From Calliopum simillimum (Eukaryota > Arthropoda > Insecta > Diptera > Lauxaniidae), in NCBI GenBank assembly GCA_951812925.1, contig OX638370.1:42783948-42847947 (forward strand): 64,000 nt of DNA, in the 5' to 3' direction. Made by a program: the position numbers and the translations under genes. The notes beneath the pieces are model-generated. The model had not been told where the DNA came from and did not search any database. It saw only the letters and a list, made by a program, of their open reading frames with translations. Positions 34,640 to 46,240 of the stretch are shown here, one piece after another. The first letter of the stretch is position 1; each line of letters begins with the position of its first letter.

Positions 34640-35160
34640 AAATATCGCTCGGACCTGGGTTTCAGTGATATAGCCATCGGAAGGTTGGGACATAAGTTTT
34701 ATGAAAACAAGTATAAGTTCTGAGTCCCTTGATGAAAGGTATGAAAGGTATTTTAACTAGCAACCAAATTGTTATAAAAAGGTCTTAAATCCGAGTTTTC
34801 AGTTTCGATACATGGCGATTTTTAGATAATTTTGACCAATTTTTTAAAATAAAACACAGTTTTTTCAAAAAAGTCTCATCAATCCATAACTTTATTAACA
34901 AAATATGAAAGGCCAATATATTTTCCTTTATTAGCTATGCCATTTGTACCTGATTTCCTATATTTGTAAAATTTTTCCAAAATAATAAAAATATAGAAGA
35001 ATTTCAATTTTTATTTTATTTTATAAAATGTCTCCATCTACAACATTATCATCATCATCGTTTTCTGCTTCATAGGAAACGACTTAATGCAGTTCTCCCG
35101 CATGCTATATAAAAAATTCCTCCATTTCGCGCGAAATTTTTTCTAACAATTTTTCTCTTT
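34640..35160 (+). repeat. Dispersed repeat, copy 2 (pairs with 28650-29130)
   Basis: Matches the first copy block by block; the paired ATATAGCCAT, TTTTGACC, CTATGC and TATATTTGTAAA landmarks are in the same order. Confidence 0.65.
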
Positions 35161-35315
35161 TGTAATAATAAGTAGTGTAACCTCATGTTTTTGAATTACA
35201 ATTTTCATATAGTTAAATTCAATAAAGGTCACTTTTAATATTTATAGGTTAAAAAACGAATTTTTTAAATAGACTAATTTTAGCGACCGAAAAAAACTAA
35301 TAAAAAACTATTTAA

Positions 35316-35800
35316 CCCTTTCGGTTATTCTATGCCATATGGCATAGTAGCTTTTCAAAGTCTGTTTGAAGTCATAAAAACTTAAAAGTTAATTTTGTTT
35401 AATTTTTATTATAGTTGTCAAAATCAATACGAAATTTGACAGTTTTACGAGTTTACGAGATTTTCTAGGCTTTTACACGTTTTCAGGAATCGCCTTACTA
35501 TTTTTCTCAAATGTTTTGAGTAGAAGATAAAAAAAGAAAATTATTGATTGGCGGACGCAGTAAGCTGTATGACTAAAAAGAATGAACAACAATATCCAAT
35601 GAAGGTTTTTTGCAAAAAAAGATAGCTTCATACTTTTTTTACTTTTATTAAACAAATAGTTTTAATTGATAATTTTATGTATGTCATTAAAAAGATGAAT
35701 ATTGGTTTAACATGTGTAAAAAAATTTAGACCTCTAACATGATTCAATAATGCTGTACGATTTTTCTAAATATTTTGTGTTATGCCATATGGCATAGATT
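35316..35800. mobile_element. piggyBac-type element, left end plus palindromes
   Basis: TTAA (35312-35315) then CCCTTTCGGTTATT and the perfect 18-bp palindrome CTATGCCATATGGCATAG (35330-35347). A 16-bp copy, TATGCCATATGGCATA, is at 35782-35797. The right terminus was not found. The terminal CCCTTTCGGT is shared with the element at 59404-60702. A foldback-MITE arm (TTTACGAG...CTTTTACACGTTTTCAGG, about 35440-35490) lies within it. Confidence 0.65.
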
Positions 35801-36644
35801 TTATCCAAAGGTGCCAAAATATGTGATTTTGTTGGGTAAAACTGCATTGGCTGGAAGGTGATTTTATTCATAAATTTGTTGTCTAATTTAAATAATTACA
35901 ATTTTCGATGAGTTAACTAATCCTGATGTTGGAAATAACTTCCGTTTTTCAAGCGATGGTCTTCGCTATAGAGTTATGCAATAGAAATTGTCTATGTTCG
36001 CGCACTTCTGGTTCCGATATACATATGAATTTCCGCGGAAATCTAAAATAATGTTTTAAATTTATTCAAGGCTTATCTGAAAGTGATTTGAATTTTTTTA
36101 AGCCTTATCCAGGAGAAATTATGTGACTCTAGTCTGGAAACGAAGACACGGGGCTTATGAAGGCAAAGAAAACACAGGTCCTCCTGCCCCGCATTGGCAA
36201 GTACTAGACTGAAATCCATGGGTCAGCTGTTTTTCAGTTCCTTAAAAAACAAAAATTCACCAAAGTGACATGAAAAGATTTACTGTGCATCCTTCATTTT
36301 GGACAAATACCAGATTGAAAAGACCAGAGTTTATGAATAGACTTTAATAATAGAGTTTGTGGTATCACTATGGACTTCTGCGGTATATATGTGCCATTAT
36401 TGTTGCCACCCTAACCTTATCTTACTTTGGCCAAGAGAGGGGCATAATATACTGCCAGAACCCTTCTGCAAAGTAAACAACACCTATAAAAATAACTTAA
36501 TTCGGAAATGGGAAGAAAAAAGCCATATCAACTAGTGAGGACCCCAAGAAAAGTTCCTGGCTGCAGCAGACGAAAAGACTTTAGTATTGTGAAAGCAATT
36601 TTAAACATCAGCTGAAAAAATATAAAAATCTAAACTGAAGTGGT
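35801..36644. other. Unrecognised, slightly GC-richer stretch
   Basis: Between about 36110 and 36600 the base composition rises and looks like decayed coding sequence, but every frame is broken and no family was recognised. Confidence 0.35.
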
Positions 36645-36775
36645 GAGGGTATCCCTTAAAACGTGTAAAAGCCTCGTGAACCTCGCAAACACGTAATAGT
36701 TGTCAAAATCAATACAAGTTTACGAGGCTTTCGATGCTTTTACAAGTTTTAAGGAATACCCTTAATGTCAAAACA
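36645..36775. mobile_element. Foldback MITE, ~130 bp (family of 41393-41528)
   Basis: AGGGTATCCCTTAAAACGTG at the left pairs with AAGTTTTAAGGAATACCCTT at the right, and GTAAAAGCCTCG with CGATGCTTTTAC inside. Diverged copy. Confidence 0.75.
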
Positions 36776-37079
36776 ATATATAGGTACTTATGGGCCCAAG
36801 ATACCCAAATGACGTGGGTGTTCTTCCAATAGTAGGCATGAACTTTTCCTACTCAAATCTTGAGAGGTGGTGCCTTCGTGAGATATCGGGTGCAAAAGGT
36901 TGAGAAAAACGGCTTTTTGCAAATATCTCGCTAACGGTTATATATACAAAAAAATTTTTTGGCACAATTTTGTAGCTCAGCAATTTGCATATCGAAAAGT
37001 GGTGCAAATTGTTTTCGTGTCACCCACAGTTTAGGAGATATCCTATTTTAAGTTATTATCAATTACTACATATAACTAA
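36776..37079. other. Intergenic, nothing recognised
   Basis: Contains AATATCTCGCTAACGGTTA-type sequence similar to that inside the 29131 foldback, too short to assign. Confidence 0.35.
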
Positions 37080-37340
37080 ACTTACTATATCAAGGCTGAA
37101 TTGCAAGGCATAAAATGCTTAGAATCATCAAGAAAATAAGTGTGAAATTTTTTGGAAAGTTAAAAAAAAATTTTTTTTTTTTTAGTAATTTTTGAAAAAA
37201 TTTTAAAAAAAAAAGTTTCAAAAAATTATTCAAAAAAAAAAAAGTGTACAAAAAAAATCCAAAAAAATCTCACGTATTGCTTGGTCAGTTTTGAGCATTT
37301 TTTGCCTAATACACTTTTTACGTAAGATGCTTTCCTCTTG
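37080..37340. repeat. Diverged foldback related to 22861-23075
   Basis: GGCATAAAATGCTTAGAAT at the left and GAGCATTTTTTGCCTAATAC at the right pair imperfectly around A/T runs. Confidence 0.5.
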
Positions 37341-37389
37341 AGTAAAAAAAGATTTATGCTATCCGTGGGCGTTCAAAAGCCAAAAACTC

Positions 37390-38460
37390 CCATCTTTTTT
37401 ATAAAAAGAACACTTCAAAGTAAATAGGACCAGTAACTTAGATTTATCAATTTACAAACTTTAGTGTAAGCTTTAAATGTGTCTTTTAAGCTAGTCAAAT
37501 AGTTTTTCCGAGTTTTCCGCTTTTCCTTAGCGTTTTGAAACAGCTCGAAATTTTGGTATAGGTTCCATTTGCGAAAGCTAGAAATGACTACCTTACTTTT
37601 TTCACCTACTTTGTTGTGACTGTGGAAATTGTGATTATACATAAGCACAAGGCACAAAGGCCCATCTTGAGTTAGACAAAAACTTTCATATAAACGGTGG
37701 CATTCAAAAATTTTCTCATTGCGAACTAACTATATATTGTAATTTGGTAGTGATAATACTTATTAAAATTGGAAATTAAATGTTTTACTCCTATATCACT
37801 ACAAACTGAAGTGTTTAAGTATTGGAGAGTCAAAAGTGCGCTCAATCGTTCCATTGTTGTTCTTGCACACCGGATCTACCAGATTGCCAAATTTGAGCGA
37901 AGTCGGAGAAAAAAAATTTTGAGCTGGTACACCTGGAGTTCTTCATTTATAACCTTTAGCGAGATATTTGCAAAAAGCAGTAATATTTTTAAAATCTATC
38001 GAGGAATTTAGAACTTTCATTGGTTTTTACAAAAGCTATATCACTATCTTCCGATGGCGATATCTCCAAAACTATATCCGAGCAACACTTTTTGATTACA
38101 CATTCTTTGTAAAAATTATAACTTTAACAAGAAAAATTTGGTTTAAACCAAATTGAGTTCTAAAAGCAACTGTTGACTTTAGACTTATTATTTCGATATC
38201 TAGAACGGTCTTGGCTCTGGTCTCAAGAGGGTAAGAAAAGGGTAAAAATTACCCATGTGTATGATATGAAGAGGGTTAAAGTTTTTCTACAAAAATGTTG
38301 CTCGTAGTATCCTACAAAAGTTGACAACATATAGAACACCTCAGTTGTAAGTATATTATGGTTTGATCAGATGTAAACTTTCAAAGCGATAAAACACGTA
38401 CATTTTTTTGCCCCTCTTTATCAAAAACCGCTGTAAAAACTTTCATGCTGAGTTTTTTTA
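37390..38460. other. Intergenic, repeat fragments
   Basis: Holds inverse copies of the 23135-23420 repeat near 37400-37480 and 37855-37950. GAGGGTTAA at 38268 resembles a piggyBac-type right end without a partner. No gene. Confidence 0.4.
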
Positions 38461-38608
38461 ACCTGCAGCGAGTATAATATTATTACATAATCATATAATT
38501 AAAGGGTTAATTTATTTATTTATATTTAAAATAACATTAAAATAACATTTCAAACTTAATTGAAAATAAGAAAAAAAAATTATATATTATGATGAAATAT
38601 TGCAATTT

Positions 38609-39336
38609 TTAATCAGCATCATCATTATTTATGCAATATATAGTATTGAATCCACGTTCGCAAATATTTTCTTCATCTTTATACTTCTCCACGCATGCTA
38701 CCATTCCCTTTTTGTCTTCCTCTGTAAAATGTTCAAACCAATGGTTGTCCATGTCAACTATTTTCTGATTATCAAGCACGCCAGCGAGGTCCAGAACACA
38801 ATGCATAAAGCATTTATATTTTTCATCTAGATCGAGATCAAAGTTTCTAACCATATGGACATACATATCGTCAGAAATGTTGTGTTTATCTTGGCATATT
38901 TTTAAAGATGGATCTTTTTCTTCACACTTATAAAGAAATGATAAATAAAAACGTGAAAAATATATTGAGCTAGTGTTTTATTAATTGCATTGCTGTGGTT
39001 AAGACTCTGGAAAGATAAGATTTCTCTTAATTGCATGGACAGCGAGTTATATATTTTTTATACATTTTCCAAAATATATGCAGCTTACAAATTTTATAAA
39101 AGTCTTCAAAGGCTTTGATATGTCATTTATAAAATTAAATTTATAATAAAATTAAACAAATATTAGTGGTGCCAGTATTTTATTTTTTAAATTTTTTTCC
39201 TGAATTCAGAGCAATTAAAATTTATAAAAATTTGTTTTTCCGTACAAAATTAGTGTAGACCCGTGTTGTAAAATGTACTCACCCTTATCAACGTGAACAG
39301 TGTCACGGCAGCAATGAACACTAAATAAATTTTCAT
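38609..39336 (-). CDS. Odorant-binding protein (OBP5)
   Basis: Exons 39336-39283 (MKIYLVFIAAVTLFTLIR) and 38926-38609 with a 356-bp GTGAGT..ATAAG phase-0 intron; 123 residues. It has the canonical six cysteines (KIC, YKC-FMH-C, VAC, NIC-x8-C) plus the exon-2 first-residue Cys. It is the third, more diverged member of the OBP3/OBP4 subfamily, keeping EEDKKG, CVEKYKDEENICERGF and the acidic tail. Introns and promoter align with those of OBP3 and OBP4, so the duplication unit again covered the whole gene and upstream block. Intact and probably expressed. Confidence 0.9.
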
Positions 39337-39384
39337 ATTTTAAGGAAATCTTTCAACGAGAAGTTTCTCCAATATAAAAATTTG

Positions 39385-39392
39385 CTTTTATA
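39385..39392 (-). promoter_or_regulatory. TATA box of OBP5
   Basis: TATAAAAG, 49 bp upstream of the ATG. Confidence 0.75.
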
Positions 39393-39501
39393 GGGTGGTC
39401 ACAGCTCAACATACAAAACTCCATAAATATTCTATAGCATTTTTGCCAATTGTTGTCTTTAATCAGTTTTATTAAATCTCCTGTGGCTTAATTCAGTTTT
39501 A

Positions 39502-39650
39502 TTGGGGTTTTTTGTTTTTCAAAAAACAAATTTATCATTTATCATTAGCAAATCATCGACGTAAATATTTAAACAAAAGTAGTGCCTGCTTATTACGAGT
39601 GAATTATTATTTTTCATTAGCTATACGAAAGTATACATATGTGACGCGTC
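39502..39650 (-). promoter_or_regulatory. Conserved upstream block, OBP5 copy
   Basis: Same ~150-bp block as upstream of OBP3 and OBP4. Here, as at OBP3, homology continues a further ~80 bp (CTTATCTTGYCAG, AACCATTTGAYAAAGGATAA). Confidence 0.5.
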
Positions 39651-39768
39651 ATATCAAAAGGAACCTTATCTTGCCAGAAGTCAAATTTAAGTTTTTGAAA
39701 CCATTTGATAAAGGATAAGATTCTGAAGGGAACGAAGAAAATAATAGTTTTAAGATAACTGAGGTTAA

Positions 39769-40732
39769 CCCATTAGTGCTCACCGGTGCCATACGGCACC
39801 CAAAAATTAATTAACTTCAAAAATGATTTAAAATTAATCAAATTTCAAAACTAGATAAGTATGAATTTGGATATTTTTCCACCTATTGGAAAGCATTTTT
39901 TCAGTTGTTTATGTCAAGTGTTCGTGGTAGTTATCGTTATTTGATTGCTTGTTGGAAGAAAAGTGAAAAATATTTTTATGCCGTATGAGTTGAGGTAAGG
40001 AATCACCTTTCATCGTTATTAAGTCATATATTTTGAAAATTTTTGCTAGCAGTTTTATTTTAAAAAGACTAGTGAGTATTTTTAAGTAAAAATCAACAAA
40101 ATCCGTTTTAAAATAAACGAGTTGTGATGATTTGAAAAACCAAAGTGCTGTACGCTGGGCACTGACTAGCAATTTTTTTCTGAGTGCCATATGGCACGAA
40201 CGTTATTGTTTCTGTATGTGCCATACGACACCGCTGGGCATTAGCCAACAATACATTGTGTATGTTAGTGGGTGCAAACTCTCATCACAACACAATTTGT
40301 ATAGTATGAAATCTACATGTTGGGTTTTTATGTTTGACTTTTAAGAAATAAGTTTTAATTAAATAGCCATTTGAATGCTTTATTGCATTTGCTAACAAGA
40401 GTTTTGCCTCAGCATTAGTTTTCTCCATAATTATGCTGTAATCTAAGTTTATAGCTTTCTTTGGACTAGTAAGTGTTAAAGAATATATTTTTCAATTGTT
40501 TGAAGTTCATACAAGGACATTTTTTTACTAAAAACAGTAAAATTTTCCTGTTATATAAAACAAACAAATATATATGAACGCCCAGCGGTGCCATATGGCA
40601 CCCAGTCATTGAGCCGTTCCTAACCAAGACTTAGTAAACTTTTATTTTTATAAACATAGCTTAAGTCCAGGAGGCTAATTCCTGAAAATTTCAGCATTGT
40701 ATCTACTGTGGTTCTCGTTGGGCATTAATGGG
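39769..40732. mobile_element. piggyBac-type MITE with GGTGCCATATGGCACC palindromes
   Basis: Flanked by TTAA at 39765-39768 and 40733-40736; termini CCCATTAGTGCTCA and, read inward from the right, CCCATTAATGCCCA. The palindrome appears four times: GGTGCCATACGGCACC (39785-39800), GTGCCATATGGCAC (40184-40197), GTGCCATACGACAC (40218-40231), GGTGCCATATGGCACC (40587-40602). The OBP3 flank preserves the empty site near 28020. Confidence 0.88.
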
Positions 40733-40736
40733 TTAA

Positions 40737-41392
40737 GGTTTGGCCATATATTATTGTCCCTTGGGTAAATGTTTGGAAAAAAAGATTTTTATGCTATTAA
40801 GAATCTACAATTTAAAATCATATCACTTGGTAAGTTTATGTAGAGATTTATAGGTAGCGTTTGGTATCCAAAACATGAAATTTTACCTAAACACATATTT
40901 TGTCCTGTACTGTCCTTTTGGTCAAGACGCATGACATAATACGAATCAAAACGTAATAAATATCTAATTACGACATTTAAATACAAGTTGTACAGCTACT
41001 ATGGTTGACCTATTTTGTATTAGTGGAATCCTGGCCAAAAATGAATACCCTTGTCAAAGCTAAACAATAAATTTCCGTTCGTATTTATAGAATTCTCTAT
41101 AAACTAAAAGAAACTTGTTTTCCAAAGATTCACGGCTCAGGGGTTTTTTGTTTTAATTGAAAAACTTGTTGTAGGATCTTTTTTGTGCAGAATCCTATGT
41201 TTTACAAATGGTATCCATGTATTTACACCAAAAGGATATTGTTTAGAAACATCTCTAACATACTTCCATAATTCTGGAAAATGTCAAAAAATACATTTAA
41301 ATACATCTAAATTGACATATCTCCTAAACAAAGAGAGATACAAAAATAAATTTTCTGGTGAAGTTATGTTTAACTCAGCTATAAAAATATTG
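40737..41392. other. Intergenic, nothing recognised
   Basis: No supported gene or repeat. Confidence 0.4.
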
Positions 41393-41528
41393 AGGGGATT
41401 CCTGAAAACGTGTAAAAGCCTCGAAAACCTCGTAAACTCGTAAAACTGTCAAATTTTGCATGGATTTCGACAACATTTACGAGTTTACGAGGTTTTCGAG
41501 GCTTTTACACGTTTTCAGGAATCCCCTC
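41393..41528. mobile_element. Near-perfect foldback MITE, ~135 bp
   Basis: TGAGGGGATTCCTGAAAACG and its exact inverse bound a hairpin with arms of ~52 bp (GTAAAAGCCTCG, AAACCTCGTAAACTCG) and a ~30-bp loop. Related copies: 36645-36775, and single arms near 35440-35490 and 47266-47325. Confidence 0.88.
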
Positions 41529-42764
41529 ATTAACTTATTATTTTCTGCAGAAAAAGCCCTTAGTGAGATATTTTAAAGAACGAATTTTATATTGGTCGAA
41601 AATATAAGAACTTTTGTAAACTATTTCATATATTTTAAAAATTTTTTAAGTGTGCTACTAATTTTTAATTGAACTTTTACGTAATATAATTTGCAAAGAT
41701 CGATTTTTATATAAATCTATCAATGCATTTCACATTTACACATAATTATGATAAAATTTATGATCGGATTGAAATCATGGTTTTAATTACTTAAAGTCCC
41801 TCAAGCGCAGCGACTAGTAACTAGACCGATACACCATCGTCGTTTTGTCAAGAAGTTGACTATTTTACATTCGTAACAAATGATTTCAAAAAACCAAAAT
41901 CTTGTAGAAAAAATGCTGTTTGGCTTATCTTGTCCGTCATTTTGGACGCGCCATTTTGTGTAATAAAAATTTATTTGAAATTCTAAAATCAGCGTCCTTC
42001 CAAATTCCAATCTTTGTATTTTGATCATTTTGAGTTGACGTTGAATACAGCCGCTTACTGAAATCAAATTTTCTTTGGAATCGGTAATAAATCAATCTTA
42101 AGGTGTTCCACATTTCGATAAGTAAGATGGAATCGCATGTGTATTCCAAAAAACCAAATTGGTTATAGATTCCAATTTTTGATTGAAATCTCGATAACCT
42201 ATTTTGTTGATTTGATGTAGAAGATTCCAAATATGGCAACGGTTTTTTCCATCAGGATTCAAAAAAATTACATTTGCAGACATGTGTCGCTTATCCAGTA
42301 GTAGTGCACCATTGTCAACAGCATTGCATAGCCATGATCTTTCTTATTAAACTTTACATTTCAAAATGGATCATTACTTTCCGAGATATTATTCACTGAT
42401 AAGGTGCCTTAATTTCATACAAATTTAGTTTGGTCATTAACATAGACTTGCGATATGTTTTTTTCAACAGAAAATATATTGGAAGGTGATAATGATACTA
42501 TTCTGCCTGAATGAGCGTCATATGCCTGAAAATAGCTGGTTCTGCTTTTTAGAGCAAGGTTAACTCAAATCTTAAACCTGGTAGATTAAATTGGTTTCCA
42601 GATTCAGATTCAGAAACAGCAAATTAACAAAAAGCGTTATCGAGATCTTATTCAAAATTTCGTGTTATTTGATTCCGAAACAGCTAGAATTTGTAATATT
42701 AACTTTAAAATATTTTTGGATAAAAAGTAACTTTTAAGTGAAAAATAAATAATAAAATATTTAA
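41529..42764. other. Intergenic, nothing recognised
   Basis: Open frames on the minus strand around 41801-42283 have no recognised domain and overlap one another. They look like chance frames or very old repeat debris. Confidence 0.4.
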
Positions 42765-42766
42765 TA

Positions 42767-43646
42767 GGGTAATGGAGGGAAATATGGACTACGTAGATAA
42801 TATGGACCACACGGTTATTTCCCACTGCATACATAAGATTTACCGTTATTCATGTTCAAACTTAACGCTGATACCTAAAGCATATAATAGGGCGATTTTA
42901 GCGTTCGGTGAAGTCGCATGTTTCTGCAAAGTTGTTTTTTATAAAAAACAGATCAGTGATAATTTTTTCTAGTGAGTATATTTCATTATTTCACTTTAAA
43001 GACATCGCGTTTTTAAATAAATGGTTAATTATATGAAGTCAGTGAATACCATTTATAATTTATTAGCACAAATAAGTTCATTAACCAAAAGGGTTTTTGA
43101 TAAAAAAACCATTTATTTCACCAACACGTGCCGTGGGTAATATGGGCCACCAAAGGAAAAAACCTCAAAAACAAATGTATTTATCATCTTTTTCAGATGG
43201 CGAATCTAGTTGCAGTTTTCATGACGAGTCTAATGGTCATTATATGTAATTCGATAACTACAAAGGGAAAAAATGATAAAAATGCATATATTGTAATACC
43301 CTTTACTCAGAAGATCGACGTGTCGAATTTTGGGTTGAATGTGTAATCTGACGGTCTTGGAGTCATGAATGCCGAATGTGGAAGTGACATTTTTATATGC
43401 AACTTCTGTACCAAATGGACTATATGGTCCATATTACACTACACTTTTTTTTGATCTTCATTTTTAGTATTTTCAGTTTTTTAATTTTTTTTCTTTATCC
43501 TGCTGAGATATTTATCTAAAAGTGAATCAGAATAAAGGTAAATTGTTTCCTTTGCTGAATGACATAAAATTAATTGTTTTGTTTTATGTATTTTGGGTTT
43601 TATATAAAAAAGAAAGATGGGTGGTCCATATTTCCCTCCCTTACCC
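42767..43646. mobile_element. pogo-like MITE, 880 bp
   Basis: Termini GGGTAATGGAGGGAAATATG and, inward from the right, GGGTAAGGGAGGGAAATATG, each followed by GRACYAC. TA flanks both ends (42765-42766, 43647-43648). Motifs ATATGGACCAC/ATATGGGCCACC recur inside. The G-rich end plus repeated TGGAC motif resembles the transposase-bearing element at 57768-58768. Confidence 0.8.
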
Positions 43647-43834
43647 TAATATTTTTTTTTTTGATTTTTTGAAAGGGGCGCGAGCTTGTGAAGAACTTGA
43701 AAAGGGGGCATGACCAAAAACGATTGAAAGCACCTGTTGTAGAAAGTAGTTTAGGTCAGCAAAAATTGTTCAAATTTCTTTATCAGTCAGTCTTCTTGCT
43801 ATTTTCTCACACTAAAACAGTGAAATCCAATGCC

Positions 43835-44005
43835 TATGCCCGCGGGCATTTGAGCTTTTGTACTTAACAGCTTTTCGTATGCGTATTCACTCACAGATTA
43901 GCATTTAACTGTGTTAGTAGTTGTGCAGACCTGCGTTACTTGCTTGCAGCTTATGCAAAATATAAAAGTTTTCAATGAACTTTTATACATTGACTTAATG
44001 GCAAG
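43835..44005 (+). repeat. ~170-bp dispersed repeat, third copy
   Basis: GTATTCACTCACAGATTAGC through CTTGCAGCTTATGCAAAATA to AACTTTTATACATTGAC matches 49205-49385 and 53715-53895. Family unknown. Confidence 0.7.
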
Positions 44006-45014
44006 AGCTAAAGTAATTCACTATGGTGCACCGTGGCATATCTTCGTACATATTTTGGAAAAACTAGAAGTGGTCCTATAACTATGAAACTCCTCAAGCT
44101 TAATTGGACAAAACTAGTCTACAAGTATTCAAAATATTGGCATGATATGTTAACGGACACGCCCACCAACCATAGATAATGAATTTAAATTCTTTAATCA
44201 CATGACCTTTTTCCAAAAATTAATAAGTTTTTCAATTGTCTTACATATGCAAAAAAAATTTAGACTTGAGTTGAAAGAGTAGATTCTCTCCTTTAATTTT
44301 TTTTATAGTAAGAGGACGTATGTATTTAGACATGGATAGCTAAGTTGTTTTCCAAGAAAAATTGCAATTGCTGAATGTTTTAGTGCCATTTTATGCGCAT
44401 GTCTTTTAAACCATTTATGTGATCCAAATTATTTTTTCTTTAAATTAATAACAAAAAACTATATTTCAATAAAAAAAAATGCAATAAAAATGTATGTAGC
44501 AAAAATAATTTATATGAATATAATACAGCCTTCAGTTGCATGAAATAGTTAATCAGTTTCATACGTACAACCTTGAAGTGACTTTGAAAAAATATGAATT
44601 TTGAGAATAAGTATTAACGGCATCTTCTTACTATACTGAAACAATAAAACTGCTTCATTAGGTTTTTGAAATTAAGTGCTCGAAAAATTGCTTTTTACCG
44701 TCAAAATACCACTACATAGGGTCCTCCTGGGCTTGTCCTAATAAAATTCTTGTAATCTTTCTACAGCATTCATATTTGTAAAGGAGTAAGTACATAAATT
44801 CCACTCATTTTATATTTATATTTATTTCTAATATTGGCAAAATCACTAAAATAATAAAAACAATTAACATTCACTTAAAATGATTTTATTTAATTTTCAA
44901 CAAAATGTTATGCAGTATATACTTACGTAAGTACATACATACTTCCTCGTATATGGGAATAGTTTACTTTAGTAAGTTCTTTTATAACTTGGAAAAACAG
45001 TAACTATTAAAGAC
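44006..45014. other. Intergenic, nothing recognised
   Basis: AT-rich. The last ~200 bp are the OBP6 3' flank. Confidence 0.4.
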
Positions 45015-45784
45015 TTAGTCCTTAATTTTTTCTTGACAGCAGAGTAAAGTGTCATAAAATTTCTTACAAGGATGTGGTTCGTTCTTGTTCTCTTCTTCGC
45101 ATTGTTCTATTATTGCTTTATGGTCGAGGTCAACTCCTTCAATAATCTCAGCTTTGAAGTTGTTCTCATCATCAATAAGACCAGTGGCATTCATAATACA
45201 ACGTACATAACATTGAAAGTCGAGACTAACATTTTTAAAATCTGTAACTTCAGGCATATCATCAGGAATATCATATCTGCTTTTACATATTTCGTTTGCT
45301 TCCTTCAAGTCATTCTCGTTACACTGTAGAAGAAATAAATATATTGACAAGTTTTATTAATTGATTAAACAGTTGGATTGTAATCATTACGGTAATTGTA
45401 AACCATTATTCCGATACCAATAATATGTAGATAATGTTAAAGTACTTTTTAAAGGTTTAATTTTTATTTAGTTGTCAGATTAGTTGGCATTGTATCATGA
45501 TTTAAATATGTACTGTATTATGCTTGGAATAGGTATTATCAATAAAAGTTCATATCTCTTACAAAAATTATTTTGAGGGAAAATTAATGTTGGACATTTT
45601 TTTATTGAATATTTTTTTAAATTGGACGTTTTTCATTGGATTCTTTTTTTTTTTTTGATATTTTTGAGTGGAATCGTTTCTGTCGCCCGGTATTTTAAGA
45701 TTTTTAAGTTAATATTTCTTATAAACTTACCTCAACCAGCCACACCAGTATTGCCACTCCAATAAATGATGAAAAAGCTTTCAT
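45015..45784 (-). CDS. Odorant-binding protein (OBP6), extra-cysteine subfamily
   Basis: Exons 45784-45731 (MKAFSSFIGVAILVWLVE) and 45323-45015 with a 407-bp GTAAGT..TACAG phase-0 intron; 120 residues. The canonical cysteines are C31, C56, C60, C93, C104 and C113 (C2-x3-C3, C5-x8-C6). Two more occur, C19 at the start of exon 2 and C114 directly after C6, a feature of OBP6-OBP9. If signal peptidase leaves C19 in place, C19-C114 could form a fourth disulfide; if it cuts after C19, C114 is unpaired. The chain is acidic. It is the simplest member of its subfamily, with a short intron free of inserted elements. TATAAAAC stands 57 bp upstream. Confidence 0.9.
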
Positions 45785-45840
45785 ATTTTTTACTCGTATG
45801 AAAATTGTTGTAAATGAAAAATTCTATGAAAATATGTTTG

Positions 45841-45848
45841 GTTTTATA
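45841..45848 (-). promoter_or_regulatory. TATA box of OBP6
   Basis: TATAAAAC, 57 bp upstream of the ATG; variant of the TATAAAAG seen at most of the others. Confidence 0.65.
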
Positions 45849-45950
45849 GAGCATGATAATTTGTATATTTTCATTACTTTTAATTTGTTATTATTCTATT
45901 GATTTATAGATAACTAACTGTTATATCTAGCCATTAAATAAACATATGTT

Positions 45951-45991
45951 TATTTTGCATGCGCATGTTCTATTCTTTTATTATATTGCAA
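45951..45991 (-). promoter_or_regulatory. Conserved upstream motif, OBP6
   Basis: ATTTTGCATGCGCATGTTCT then CTTTTATTATATTGCAAA; the same motif is upstream of OBP9 (59158-59199), with weaker versions upstream of OBP7 (50138) and OBP8 (54716). The octamer-like GCATGYGCAT core suggests a factor site; this is inference. Confidence 0.45.
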
Positions 45992-46240
45992 AGTATATCC
46001 TCTGTATTGTTGATATCTCAGCACGTGAACATTTAGACAAAAGAAATTTTTTCAACTAAAACAATATTCAAAATTGATATTAATTAGATTTAGAGAAAAG
46101 TAGTATACTTTGTAAAAATAATCTTGATATAGAAAATTTCCAATGGTGAACTTCTTTTTTTTTTTTGTTTTTCAGTTTATGAATTAATCATTATTGAATT
46201 AGCTTAAGTGGAGTGATAAGTTCAAACTGTGATTGTGATA

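Noticed and set aside
36110..36600. Possible decayed coding region
   Set aside because: Composition hints at former coding sequence, but all frames are broken and I could not name a family.
41801..42283. Three overlapping minus-strand frames
   Set aside because: They overlap in different phases, resemble no family, and show no intron or promoter signals.
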